NCBI RefSeq assembly: GCF_004353925.1
Contig: NZ_SMOK01000025.1
Coordinates: 1 to 64,000, forward strand
Origin: Pseudomonas sp. H9
Lineage (GTDB): Bacteria; Pseudomonadota; Gammaproteobacteria; Pseudomonadales; Pseudomonadaceae
Reading direction: 5' to 3'
DNA: 64,000 nucleotides
The position numbers and the translations under genes were made by a program. The stretch's first letter is position 1. The number at the start of each line of letters is the position of its first letter. Shown in pieces: positions 28,780 through 38,180 of the stretch. The notes beneath the pieces were generated by a model, which worked only from the letters and a program-made list of their open reading frames with translations, made no database searches and was not told the DNA's origin.

Positions 28780-29916
28780 TTGACTAAGCCAGCCATACTC
28801 GCCCTTGCCGATGGCAGCATTTTTCGCGGTGAAGCCATTGGAGCCGACGGTCAGACCGTTGGTGAGGTGGTGTTCAACACCGCAATGACCGGCTATCAGG
28901 AAATCCTGACTGACCCTTCCTATGCGCAGCAAATCGTTACCCTGACTTACCCGCACATCGGCAACACCGGCACTACGCCGGAAGACGCCGAGTCCGACCG
29001 TGTCTGGTCGGCTGGCCTGGTGATTCGCGACCTGCCTCTGATTGCCAGCAACTGGCGTAACAAGCAGTCGCTGCCTGATTACCTTAAAGCCAACAATGTC
29101 GTAGCGATCGCCGGTATCGATACGCGTCGTCTGACGCGCATCCTGCGTGAGAAGGGCGCGCAGAATGGCTGCATCCTGGCTGGCGACAACATCACTGAAG
29201 AGGCCGCAATCGCAGCCGCTCGCGGTTTTCCAGGCCTCAAGGGCATGGATCTGGCGAAAGTCGTCAGCACCAAGTCCGCCTACGAATGGCGCTCCAGCGT
29301 CTGGGAACTGAAAACCGACAGCCACGCGACTGTCGACGCTGCCGAACTGCCGTACCACGTGGTTGCCTACGATTACGGCGTCAAGCTGAACATCCTGCGC
29401 ATGCTGGTTGCGCGTGGTTGCCGCCTGACCGTGGTGCCTGCGCAAACCCCAGCCAGCGAAGTCCTGGCACTCAATCCTGATGGTGTGTTCCTGTCCAACG
29501 GCCCTGGCGATCCGGAGCCATGCGACTACGCCATCCAGGCCATCAAAGACATCCTCGAAACCGAAATCCCGGTGTTCGGTATCTGCCTGGGCCATCAGTT
29601 GCTGGCTCTGGCTTCCGGTGCCAAGACTGTGAAAATGGGTCATGGTCACCACGGTGCCAACCACCCGGTCCAGGATCTGGATACCGGCGTCGTGATGATC
29701 ACCAGCCAGAACCACGGTTTTGCGGTCGATGAAGCCACCTTGCCAAGCAACGTGCGCGCCATTCACAAGTCGCTGTTCGACGGCACCCTGCAAGGTATCG
29801 AGCGCACCGACAAGAGCGCGTTCAGCTTCCAGGGTCACCCTGAAGCCAGCCCAGGCCCGACCGATGTCGCGCCACTGTTCGACCGTTTCATCGACGCCAT
29901 GGCCAAGCGCCGCTGA
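28780..29916 (+). CDS. carA: carbamoyl-phosphate synthase small subunit CarA, 378 aa
   Basis: CarA hydrolyses glutamine and passes ammonia to CarB for carbamoyl phosphate, the precursor of arginine and pyrimidines. The class I glutaminase site has nucleophile C269 in GICLGHQLL and the His/Glu pair in QGHPEASPGP. The start is TTG at 28780, with TGGGAGG 6-10 bases upstream. No ATG gives the family N-terminus (TKPAILALADGSIFRGEAIGA), so the rare start looks genuine. Confidence 0.97.
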   Translation: MTKPAILALADGSIFRGEAIGADGQTVGEVVFNTAMTGYQEILTDPSYAQQIVTLTYPHIGNTGTTPEDAESDRVWSAGLVIRDLPLIASNWRNKQSLPDYLKANNVVAIAGIDTRRLTRILREKGAQNGCILAGDNITEEAAIAAARGFPGLKGMDLAKVVSTKSAYEWRSSVWELKTDSHATVDAAELPYHVVAYDYGVKLNILRMLVARGCRLTVVPAQTPASEVLALNPDGVFLSNGPGDPEPCDYAIQAIKDILETEIPVFGICLGHQLLALASGAKTVKMGHGHHGANHPVQDLDTGVVMITSQNHGFAVDEATLPSNVRAIHKSLFDGTLQGIERTDKSAFSFQGHPEASPGPTDVAPLFDRFIDAMAKRR

Positions 29917-30018
29917 GCATCTGGTGAGAAGGCCCTGAACCGGTGCAAGCCGCGTTCAGGTGCCCCCAAGAATGTTCAATGCGGCTTGCCGACTGACCTG
30001 CGGAATTGAGTGATACCC

Positions 30019-33000
30019 ATGCCAAAACGTACAGACATTAAAAGCATCCTGATTCTCGGCGCTGGCCCGATCGTTATCGGCCAGGCCTGTGAGTTCGACT
30101 ACTCCGGCGCCCAGGCCTGTAAAGCCCTGCGCGAGGAAGGCTACCGCGTCATCCTGGTTAACTCTAACCCAGCGACCATCATGACCGACCCGGCCATGGC
30201 CGACGCTACCTACATCGAGCCGATCAAATGGCAGACCGTTGCCAAGATCATCGAAAAAGAGCGCCCTGATGCGCTGCTGCCGACCATGGGTGGCCAGACT
30301 GCTCTGAACTGCGCCCTGGATCTGGAGCGCGAAGGCGTTCTGGAAAAATTCGGCGTGGAAATGATTGGTGCCAACGCTGACACCATCGACAAAGCTGAAG
30401 ACCGTTCGCGCTTCGATACCGCGATGAAGGCCATTGGCCTGGAGTGCCCGCGCTCCGGCATCGCTCACAGCATGGAAGAGGCCAACGCGGTTCTCGAGAA
30501 GCTGGGCTTCCCATGCATCATCCGTCCATCCTTCACCATGGGTGGCACCGGTGGCGGTATCGCATACAACCGCGAAGAGTTCGAAGAAATCTGCGCCCGT
30601 GGTCTGGACCTGTCGCCGACCAAAGAGCTGCTGATCGACGAATCGCTGATCGGTTGGAAAGAGTACGAGATGGAAGTGGTCCGTGACAAAAAGGACAACT
30701 GCATCATCGTTTGCTCCATCGAAAACTTCGATCCGATGGGCGTGCACACCGGTGACTCGATCACCGTTGCTCCAGCGCAGACCCTGACCGACAAGGAATA
30801 TCAAATCATGCGCAACGCCTCGCTGGCGGTGCTGCGTGAGATCGGCGTTGAAACCGGCGGTTCCAACGTTCAGTTCGGTATTTGCCCGAACACTGGCCGT
30901 ATGGTCGTGATCGAGATGAACCCGCGTGTGTCGCGTTCCTCGGCGCTGGCTTCCAAAGCTACCGGCTTCCCGATCGCCAAAATCGCCGCCAAGCTGGCGG
31001 TTGGTTACACCCTCGACGAGCTGCAGAACGACATCACTGGCGGCCGCACTCCAGCGTCCTTCGAACCGTCGATCGACTACGTCGTTACCAAGCTGCCGCG
31101 CTTTGCCTTCGAGAAATTCCCGAAAGCCGACGCCCGCCTGACCACCCAGATGAAATCTGTGGGTGAAGTCATGGCCATCGGCCGCACCTTCCAGGAATCG
31201 CTGCAGAAAGCGCTGCGTGGTCTGGAAGTGGGTGTTTGTGGTCTGGACCCAAAAGTCGATCTGGCCAGCCCTGAAGCTACCAGCATCCTCAAGCGTGAGC
31301 TGACCGTTCCGGGTGCAGAGCGTATCTGGTACGTCGCAGACGCTATGCGCTCCGGCATGACCTGTGACGAAATCTTCGCCCTGACCGGTATCGACCACTG
31401 GTTCCTGGTGCAGATGGAAGACCTGATCAAAGAAGAAGAGAAGGTCAAAACCCTGGCCCTGTCGGCCATCGACAAAGACATGATGCTGCGCCTGAAGCGT
31501 AAAGGCTTCTCCGACCAGCGTCTGGCCAAGCTGCTGGGTATCACCGACAAGAACCTGCGTCGTCACCGCCACAAGCTGGAAGTATTCCCGGTTTACAAGC
31601 GCGTTGACACCTGCGCCGCCGAATTCGCCACCGACACCGCCTACCTGTACTCGACCTATGAGGAAGAGTGCGAGGCCAACCCGTCGACCCGCGACAAGAT
31701 CATGATCCTGGGTGGTGGTCCTAACCGTATCGGCCAAGGTATCGAGTTCGACTACTGCTGCGTACACGCGGCACTGGCGCTGCGTGAAGATGGTTACGAG
31801 ACCATCATGGTCAACTGCAACCCGGAAACCGTTTCAACTGACTACGACACCTCTGATCGCCTGTACTTCGAGCCGCTGACCCTGGAAGACGTGCTGGAAG
31901 TGGTGCGCGTCGAGAAGCCAAAAGGCGTGATCGTTCACTACGGTGGCCAGACTCCGCTGAAGCTGGCTCGCGCCTTGGAAGAAGCTGGCGTACCGATCAT
32001 CGGTACCAGCCCGGATGCTATTGACCGCGCCGAAGACCGTGAGCGCTTCCAGCAGATGGTTCAGCGTCTGAACCTGCTGCAGCCGCCAAACGCCACCGTG
32101 CGCAGCGAAGACGAAGCCATTCGCGCCGCTGGCCAGATCGGTTACCCACTGGTTGTGCGTCCGTCCTATGTACTGGGCGGTCGAGCCATGGAGATCGTCT
32201 ACGAGCTGGATGAGCTCAAGCGCTACCTGCGTGAAGCGGTACAAGTGTCCAACGACAGCCCGGTGCTGCTCGATCACTTCCTCAACTGCGCCATCGAAAT
32301 GGACGTGGATGCGGTCTGCGACGGCACTGATGTGGTGATCGGCGCAATCATGCAGCACATTGAGCAAGCGGGTGTTCACTCCGGTGACTCGGCATGTTCG
32401 CTGCCGCCGTACTCGCTGCCAGCCCACGTTCAGGACGAAGTCCGCGTACAGGTCAAGAAAATGGCCCTGGAACTGGGCGTTGTCGGTCTGATGAACGTGC
32501 AGCTGGCTCTGCAGGGCGACAAGATCTACGTGATTGAAGTCAACCCGCGTGCCTCGCGTACCGTGCCTTTCGTGTCCAAGTGCATCGGCACTTCGCTGGC
32601 GATGATTGCTGCCCGCGTCATGGCTGGTAAATCGCTGAAAGAACTCGGCTTCACCCAGGAAATCATTCCTAACTTCTACAGCGTCAAGGAAGCGGTATTC
32701 CCGTTTGCCAAGTTCCCAGGGGTTGACCCGATCCTCGGCCCTGAGATGAAATCTACGGGTGAAGTCATGGGTGTCGGCGATAGCTTCGGTGAGGCCTTCG
32801 CAAAAGCTCAGATGGGTGCCAGCGAAGTGCTGCCGACCGGCGGTACTGCGTTCATCAGTGTGCGTGATGACGACAAGCCTCAAGTGGCGGGTGTTGCGCG
32901 TGACCTGATCGCCCTGGGCTTTGAAGTGGTTGCCACTGTCGGTACCGCCAAGGTTATCGAAGCGGCGGGCCTGAAAGTGCGTCGCGTGAACAAGGTGACC

Positions 33001-33240
33001 GAGGGCCGTCCGCATGTGGTCGACATGATCAAGAACGACGAAGTGTCGTTGATCATCAATACCACTGAAGGTCGCCAGTCGATCGCTGACTCCTACTCGA
33101 TTCGTCGCAATGCGTTGCAGCACAAGATTTACTGCACCACCACCATTGCGGCCGGTGAAGCCATCTGCGAAGCGTTGAAATTCGGCCCTGAAAAGACCGT
33201 TCGTCGCTTGCAGGATCTGCATGCAGGACTCAAAGCATGA
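30019..33240 (+). CDS. carB: carbamoyl-phosphate synthase large subunit CarB, 1073 aa
   Basis: CarB makes carbamoyl phosphate from bicarbonate, ammonia and two ATP. It has two homologous ATP-grasp halves, beginning ILILGAGPIVIGQACEFDYSG and, near residue 560, IMILGGGPNRIGQGIEFDYCC. A C-terminal methylglyoxal-synthase-like regulatory domain begins at about residue 935. The ATG at 30019 (MPKRTDIKSI) matches the family; an in-frame ATG 9 bases earlier is less likely. The carA-carB gap of 102 bases holds no clear gene. Confidence 0.98.
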   Translation: MPKRTDIKSILILGAGPIVIGQACEFDYSGAQACKALREEGYRVILVNSNPATIMTDPAMADATYIEPIKWQTVAKIIEKERPDALLPTMGGQTALNCALDLEREGVLEKFGVEMIGANADTIDKAEDRSRFDTAMKAIGLECPRSGIAHSMEEANAVLEKLGFPCIIRPSFTMGGTGGGIAYNREEFEEICARGLDLSPTKELLIDESLIGWKEYEMEVVRDKKDNCIIVCSIENFDPMGVHTGDSITVAPAQTLTDKEYQIMRNASLAVLREIGVETGGSNVQFGICPNTGRMVVIEMNPRVSRSSALASKATGFPIAKIAAKLAVGYTLDELQNDITGGRTPASFEPSIDYVVTKLPRFAFEKFPKADARLTTQMKSVGEVMAIGRTFQESLQKALRGLEVGVCGLDPKVDLASPEATSILKRELTVPGAERIWYVADAMRSGMTCDEIFALTGIDHWFLVQMEDLIKEEEKVKTLALSAIDKDMMLRLKRKGFSDQRLAKLLGITDKNLRRHRHKLEVFPVYKRVDTCAAEFATDTAYLYSTYEEECEANPSTRDKIMILGGGPNRIGQGIEFDYCCVHAALALREDGYETIMVNCNPETVSTDYDTSDRLYFEPLTLEDVLEVVRVEKPKGVIVHYGGQTPLKLARALEEAGVPIIGTSPDAIDRAEDRERFQQMVQRLNLLQPPNATVRSEDEAIRAAGQIGYPLVVRPSYVLGGRAMEIVYELDELKRYLREAVQVSNDSPVLLDHFLNCAIEMDVDAVCDGTDVVIGAIMQHIEQAGVHSGDSACSLPPYSLPAHVQDEVRVQVKKMALELGVVGLMNVQLALQGDKIYVIEVNPRASRTVPFVSKCIGTSLAMIAARVMAGKSLKELGFTQEIIPNFYSVKEAVFPFAKFPGVDPILGPEMKSTGEVMGVGDSFGEAFAKAQMGASEVLPTGGTAFISVRDDDKPQVAGVARDLIALGFEVVATVGTAKVIEAAGLKVRRVNKVTEGRPHVVDMIKNDEVSLIINTTEGRQSIADSYSIRRNALQHKIYCTTTIAAGEAICEALKFGPEKTVRRLQDLHAGLKA

Positions 33241-33719
33241 GCATTACCAAGTACCCGATGACCGTCCAGGGCGCTCGCGCCCTGGAGGAAGAGCTTCTTT
33301 TCCTGAGCAAGACCGAGCGTCCGCGTTTGAGTCAGGCAATCGGTGAAGCCCGTGAGCTGGGCGACCTCAAGGAAAACGCTGAGTACCATGCTGCCCGCGA
33401 AGAGCAAGGCATGGTCGAGGCGCGTATCCGTGATATCGAAGGTCGTCTGCAGAACTCGGTCGTGATCGATGTGACCACCATTGCCCATACCGGCAAGGTC
33501 ATCTTCGGTACCACCGTAGACCTGGAAAACACCGAAACCGGCGATCAGGTGACTTACCAGATCGTTGGCGAAGACGAAGCCGACATCAAGAAAGGCAAGC
33601 TCTCGGCCAGTGCACCAATCGCCCGCGCCATTATCGGCAAGGAAGAGGGTGACGCTGTCGTCGTCAAGACGCCAAGTGGCACGGTCGAGTACGAGATTGT
33701 CGAAGTCAAACACATCTGA
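33237..33719 (+). CDS. greA: transcript cleavage factor GreA, 160 aa
   Basis: GreA rescues backtracked RNA polymerase by stimulating RNA cleavage. The N-terminal coiled coil (about 8-75) contains the tip segment GDLKENAEYHAAREEQ. The C-terminal FKBP-like domain ends GTVEYEIVEVKHI. Its ATG overlaps the carB stop (ATGA, 33,237-33,240), so it is coupled to carB. Confidence 0.97.
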   Translation: MSITKYPMTVQGARALEEELLFLSKTERPRLSQAIGEARELGDLKENAEYHAAREEQGMVEARIRDIEGRLQNSVVIDVTTIAHTGKVIFGTTVDLENTETGDQVTYQIVGEDEADIKKGKLSASAPIARAIIGKEEGDAVVVKTPSGTVEYEIVEVKHI

Positions 33720-34146
33720 CCGGCGCCTGCAGGCGCCAACCCTCGAGGGTATCCTCTGGCAGCTGGCCCAGGTTTTCTGGGTTGGCGGCCTGTGGGTGTT
33801 TCATGTGGGGTTGGTGCCGGCGCTGAAAGTCAGTGGTCTGGCGCCGCTATTGGTGCAGGACGTTGCTGTGCAGATTGACCGCTGGTTGATCGGCGTAGCT
33901 GCAGTCGGCCTGTTGACCCAGTTGGCGGTGTTGGTGAGGTTGCGTGGAGTGGCTGCCTGGTGGCAGACATTCAGCGGCCAGATGCTGCTGGTGGGGTTTG
34001 CCGCCTGCGTCGGCTACTACACCTTGCGCTACGGTATTTCCGTCGGAGAGCGTTGGCAGATGTTCTGCTTCGTGATCCTGGGGATCAGCGGTATCGTGCT
34101 GGCGGCTCAGCCAGTCCCGACCAGGGCGCGTGATTCGCGCCGCTGA
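33697..34146 (+). CDS. DUF4149 membrane protein, about 149 aa, non-ATG start
   Basis: This is a small inner-membrane protein with about four hydrophobic helices (WQLAQVFWVGGLWVFHVGLVPAL, WLIGVAAVGLLTQLAVLV, MLLVGFAACVGYYTLRYG, MFCFVILGISGIVLAA), fitting DUF4149 of unknown function. No ATG exists before the first helix. The best start is TTG at 33697, inside the greA 3' end, with GTG at 33676 as the alternative. Overlap with greA in another frame implies coupling. The start is uncertain; the gene is not. Confidence 0.75.
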   Translation: MSKSNTSDRRLQAPTLEGILWQLAQVFWVGGLWVFHVGLVPALKVSGLAPLLVQDVAVQIDRWLIGVAAVGLLTQLAVLVRLRGVAAWWQTFSGQMLLVGFAACVGYYTLRYGISVGERWQMFCFVILGISGIVLAAQPVPTRARDSRR

Positions 34147-34158
34147 TCGGAGCCACTG

Positions 34159-34467
34159 TTACTTGTAACGGTGGATGTTGGACAGTTGCTTGTTCGGTTG
34201 TGGGTTCTTGCGGTACAGCAGCACCATCTTGCCGATGATCTGAACTTGCTCTGCGCGACCGACCTTGCTCAGTTCGTCCATCACGGCCTTGCGCTCTTCG
34301 CGATCTTCGAGCTTGACCTGGACCTTGATCAGTTCATGATCAGCCAGGGCACGCTCCAGTTCGGCGAGGACACCTTCGGTCAAGCCATTGCCCGCCACGA
34401 TCAGAACCGGCTTCAGGTCGTGACCAATGGATTTGTACTGTTTCTTCTGCTCGTTATTGAGCGGCAT
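34159..34467 (-). CDS. yhbY: ribosome-associated CRM-domain RNA-binding protein YhbY, 102 aa
   Basis: YhbY is a small CRM-domain protein associated with pre-50S particles. The family pattern is visible in LKPVLIVAGNGLTEGVLAELERALADHELIKVQV and the C-terminal QIIGKMVLLYRKN. It is divergent from rlmE across 100 bp, a conserved pairing. It converges on the DUF4149 gene with a 12-bp gap. Confidence 0.95.
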   Translation of the reverse strand: MPLNNEQKKQYKSIGHDLKPVLIVAGNGLTEGVLAELERALADHELIKVQVKLEDREERKAVMDELSKVGRAEQVQIIGKMVLLYRKNPQPNKQLSNIHRYK

Positions 34468-34567
34468 AATCTGACCCTTTGTCTGATTCTGTAAAAATGG
34501 CGGCCATTTTACCCGAGGGCCCGTGGATCCGCCCAGTTAATCACGACCCTTATCATCGAGGTGCCCA

Positions 34568-35191
34568 GTGGCGCGTTCCAAGACAAGCAAAAAGTGGCTG
34601 GAAAGGCATGTCAGCGACCCCTATGTGAAACAGGCACAGAAGGACGGTTACCGCTCGCGTGCGAGCTACAAGCTTCTGGAAGTTCAGGAAAAATACAAGC
34701 TGATCCGTCCAGGCATGAGCGTCGTTGACCTCGGCGCAGCCCCGGGTGGCTGGTCGCAGGTGACCAGTCGTCTGATCGGCGGTCAGGGCCGCCTGATTGC
34801 CTCGGACATCCTGGAAATGGACAGCATTCCCGACGTTACCTTCATCCAGGGTGACTTTACCCAGGATGAAGTGCTGGCGCAGATTCTTGAGGCGGTAGGT
34901 AATTCGCACGTAGACCTTGTGATTTCCGACATGGCCCCCAATATGAGTGGAACGCCTGCCGTGGATATCCCCAAGGCCATGTTTCTGTGCGAACTGGCGC
35001 TCGATCTGGCTACCCGGGTACTCAAGCCGGGCGGTGATTTCCTGATCAAGATCTTCCAGGGCGAAGGGTTTGATGTTTACCTGAAGGACGCTCGTCAGAA
35101 ATTCGACAAGGTCCAGATGTTCAAACCTGACTCTTCACGGGACAGTTCCCGCGAACAGTACTTGCTGGCACGGGGTTATCGCGGCGAGTAA
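34568..35191 (+). CDS. rlmE: 23S rRNA 2'-O-methyltransferase RlmE (FtsJ/RrmJ), 207 aa
   Basis: RlmE methylates U2552 (E. coli numbering) in the ribosomal A-loop. The SAM motif is VVDLGAAPGGWSQ. The K-D-K-E tetrad residues can be placed in SRASYKLLE, DMAPNMSG, FLIKIFQGEG and SREQYLLARG. The start is GTG at 34568, and the protein begins MARSKTSKKWLERH as in the family. ftsH follows after 203 bp, which hold an extra hairpin (CGGCTGCGCCGTCAGCCG) but no gene. Confidence 0.97.
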   Translation: MARSKTSKKWLERHVSDPYVKQAQKDGYRSRASYKLLEVQEKYKLIRPGMSVVDLGAAPGGWSQVTSRLIGGQGRLIASDILEMDSIPDVTFIQGDFTQDEVLAQILEAVGNSHVDLVISDMAPNMSGTPAVDIPKAMFLCELALDLATRVLKPGGDFLIKIFQGEGFDVYLKDARQKFDKVQMFKPDSSRDSSREQYLLARGYRGE

Positions 35192-35394
35192 GGCTTCAGG
35201 CCGGTGACTTTCAGGGTAACCGATAGTATTTTCCAATCGGCTGTCCTGCCTGACCTGGGTGAACATCGTGTAGTCTAGGTTTCACAAAGGGTTACAGACG
35301 GCGCCTGCAGATGTGTAGGTAATGTAGTAAGTTAGGCCGGTGAATATCATGCGAGGCACGGCTGCGCCGTCAGCCGGCTTCAGAGGGTAGCTAA

Positions 35395-37302
35395 TTGAAC
35401 GATATGGCAAAGAACTTGATCCTGTGGTTGATCATCGCGGCTGTCCTGGTGACAGTGATGAACAACTTCTCCAGCCCGAATGAGCCACAGACCCTCAACT
35501 ATTCCGACTTCATTCAGCAGGTCAAGGACGGCAAGGTCGAGCGCGTAGCGGTCGACGGCTATGTCATTACCGGCAAACGTACCGATGGCGACAGCTTCAA
35601 GACCATCCGTCCAGCCATTCAGGACAACGGTCTGATTGGCGACCTGGTCGACAACCATGTTGTGGTCGAAGGCAAGCAGCCTGAGCAGCAGTCCATCTGG
35701 ACCCAGCTGCTGGTAGCCAGCTTCCCGATCCTGGTGATCATCGCCGTATTCATGTTCTTCATGCGCCAGATGCAAGGCGGTGCAGGCGGCAAGGGCGGGC
35801 CGATGAGCTTTGGTAAGAGCAAGGCTCGGCTGTTGTCCGAAGATCAGGTGAAAACCACCCTGGCCGACGTTGCAGGTTGCGACGAAGCCAAGGAAGAAGT
35901 GGGTGAGTTGGTCGAATTCCTGCGCGATCCGGGCAAGTTCCAACGCCTGGGTGGTCGTATTCCTCGCGGTGTGCTGATGGTCGGCCCGCCAGGTACCGGT
36001 AAAACCCTGCTGGCCAAGGCCATTGCTGGTGAGGCCAAGGTGCCGTTTTTCACCATCTCTGGTTCTGACTTCGTTGAAATGTTCGTGGGTGTTGGTGCAA
36101 GCCGCGTCCGTGACATGTTCGAGCAGGCCAAGAAACACGCGCCGTGCATTATCTTCATCGACGAGATCGACGCCGTTGGTCGCCATCGTGGCGCTGGCAT
36201 GGGTGGCGGTCACGACGAACGTGAGCAGACCCTCAACCAGTTGCTGGTAGAGATGGACGGCTTCGAAATGAATGACGGCATCATTGTCATTGCTGCAACC
36301 AACCGTCCGGACGTTCTCGACCCAGCGTTGCTGCGTCCTGGTCGTTTCGACCGTCAGGTTGTGGTCGGCTTGCCGGATATCCGCGGTCGCGAACAGATCC
36401 TCAAAGTACACATGCGTAAAGTGCCGGTTGGCGAAAACGTCAATCCTGCGGTCATTGCGCGTGGCACCCCTGGTTTCTCCGGTGCCGACCTTGCCAACTT
36501 GGTCAACGAAGCTTCGCTGTTTGCTGCTCGCGCAAGTAAACGCGTTGTAGAAATGAAAGAGTTCGAGCTGGCCAAAGACAAGATCATGATGGGCGCTGAG
36601 CGCAAAACCATGGTCATGTCCGAAAAAGAGAAACGCAATACCGCTTACCACGAAGCTGGTCACGCCATTGTTGGTCGCGTTGTGCCTGAGCATGACCCGG
36701 TCTACAAGGTGTCGATCATTCCGCGTGGCCGTGCCCTGGGTGTCACCATGTTCCTCCCTGAAGAGGATCGTTACAGCCTGTCCAAGCGCGCACTGATCAG
36801 CCAGATCTGTTCGTTGTACGGCGGCCGTATTGCCGAGGAAATGACTCTTGGCTTTGACGGCGTGACCACCGGTGCCTCCAACGACATCATGCGGGCCAGT
36901 CAGATCGCCCGGAACATGGTTACCAAGTGGGGCCTTTCTGAGAAGCTCGGCCCGTTGATGTACGCTGAAGAAGAGGGTGAAGTGTTCCTCGGTCGCAGTG
37001 CAGGCTCGCAGCATGCCAGTGTCTCGGGTGAAACGGCCAAACTGATCGACTCCGAAGTGCGCAGCATCATTGATCAGTGCTACGCCACCGCCAAGCAGAT
37101 CCTTACGGACAACCGTGACAAGCTTGATGCGATGGCCGATGCGTTGATGAAGTACGAGACCATTGATGCCGAGCAGATCGACGACATCATGGCGGGGCGT
37201 ACTCCACGCGAACCGCGTGATTGGGAAGATGGCTCGGGCACTCCTGCTCCGCAGAGTGATCGTCCGGAATCGCCAATCGGCGGCCCAGCGGCGCAAATCT
37301 AA
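35395..37302 (+). CDS. ftsH: membrane AAA+ zinc protease FtsH, 635 aa
   Basis: FtsH degrades membrane and regulatory proteins (LpxC and sigma-32 in E. coli). TM1 is at about 7-24, the periplasmic domain at 25-102, TM2 at 103-123. The AAA+ domain has Walker A GPPGTGKT (197-204), Walker B FIDEIDAVG and the pore loop FVGVGASR. The zinc site HEAGH follows. A TTG at 35395 lies 7 bases after AGAGGG, while the ATG at 35404 is 15 bases away, so the TTG start (MNDMAKN) is favoured. Confidence 0.97.
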   Translation: MNDMAKNLILWLIIAAVLVTVMNNFSSPNEPQTLNYSDFIQQVKDGKVERVAVDGYVITGKRTDGDSFKTIRPAIQDNGLIGDLVDNHVVVEGKQPEQQSIWTQLLVASFPILVIIAVFMFFMRQMQGGAGGKGGPMSFGKSKARLLSEDQVKTTLADVAGCDEAKEEVGELVEFLRDPGKFQRLGGRIPRGVLMVGPPGTGKTLLAKAIAGEAKVPFFTISGSDFVEMFVGVGASRVRDMFEQAKKHAPCIIFIDEIDAVGRHRGAGMGGGHDEREQTLNQLLVEMDGFEMNDGIIVIAATNRPDVLDPALLRPGRFDRQVVVGLPDIRGREQILKVHMRKVPVGENVNPAVIARGTPGFSGADLANLVNEASLFAARASKRVVEMKEFELAKDKIMMGAERKTMVMSEKEKRNTAYHEAGHAIVGRVVPEHDPVYKVSIIPRGRALGVTMFLPEEDRYSLSKRALISQICSLYGGRIAEEMTLGFDGVTTGASNDIMRASQIARNMVTKWGLSEKLGPLMYAEEEGEVFLGRSAGSQHASVSGETAKLIDSEVRSIIDQCYATAKQILTDNRDKLDAMADALMKYETIDAEQIDDIMAGRTPREPRDWEDGSGTPAPQSDRPESPIGGPAAQI

Positions 37303-37310
37303 GGGCTCCT

Positions 37311-38162
37311 ATGACGTCACAGCAGTACCCAACCCGGTTGCCTTGCGGCAACCGGGTTCTTGATTTGTCTCGTACCCATGTCATGGGTATCCTCAATATC
37401 ACCCCTGATTCCTTCTCCGATGGCGGACGCTTCAATCAGCGTGATGCTGCCTTGCGCCATGCCGAAGCAATGGTAGCGGCGGGCGCAACCCTGATCGATA
37501 TCGGCGGCGAGTCCACACGCCCTGGTGCCAGGGCGGTTTCCGTGCTTGAAGAGTTGGAGCGCGTAGCGCCCATGGTTGAAGCCATCAACCGCGAGCTGGA
37601 TGTGGTCATCTCGGTCGATACTTCGACCCCGGCGGTCATTCGCGAGTCGGCCAGGCTTGGTGCCGGGCTGATCAACGATGTCCGTTCGCTCAGCCGCGAT
37701 GGCGCGCTGGATGCGGCAGCGGCGACCGGTTTGCCGGTGTGCTTGATGCATATGCGCGGCGAGCCGGGCGACATGCAAGACAATCCTCATTACGAAGATG
37801 TCACCAGCGAAGTGGCGAGCTATCTTGAACAACGGATGGCAGCGTGTGCAGCGGTGGGCATCGATGCTGAGCGGATCATCCTCGATCCGGGCTTCGGTTT
37901 TGCCAAGACCCTTGCGCACAACCTCAGTCTGTTTAAGCACATGGAGTCTCTGTATCGATTGGGGCGTCCGTTGTTGGTGGGCGTTTCACGCAAGAGCATG
38001 ATCGGGCAAACCCTGGATCGTCCGGTCGAACAACGACTCTACGGCAGCCTGGCACTGGCTGCATTGGCGATGACTAAAGGGGCGAGCATCCTGCGCGTTC
38101 ATGATGTCGCTGAAACCGCCGATGTAGTGCGAATGATTGCCGCGGTTCAAGCCGCCGAATAA
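37311..38162 (+). CDS. folP: dihydropteroate synthase FolP, 283 aa
   Basis: FolP joins p-aminobenzoate to hydroxymethyl-dihydropterin pyrophosphate in folate synthesis; it is the sulfonamide target. The TIM-barrel signatures MGILNITPDSFSDGGRF, DIGGESTRPGA and ILDPGFGFAKT are present. It follows ftsH by 8 bases, the common ftsH-folP-glmM order, with RBS-like AAGGGCTCCT before the ATG. Confidence 0.97.
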   Translation: MTSQQYPTRLPCGNRVLDLSRTHVMGILNITPDSFSDGGRFNQRDAALRHAEAMVAAGATLIDIGGESTRPGARAVSVLEELERVAPMVEAINRELDVVISVDTSTPAVIRESARLGAGLINDVRSLSRDGALDAAAATGLPVCLMHMRGEPGDMQDNPHYEDVTSEVASYLEQRMAACAAVGIDAERIILDPGFGFAKTLAHNLSLFKHMESLYRLGRPLLVGVSRKSMIGQTLDRPVEQRLYGSLALAALAMTKGASILRVHDVAETADVVRMIAAVQAAE

Positions 38163-38180
38163 AAGTGTGATGGAGCATCT

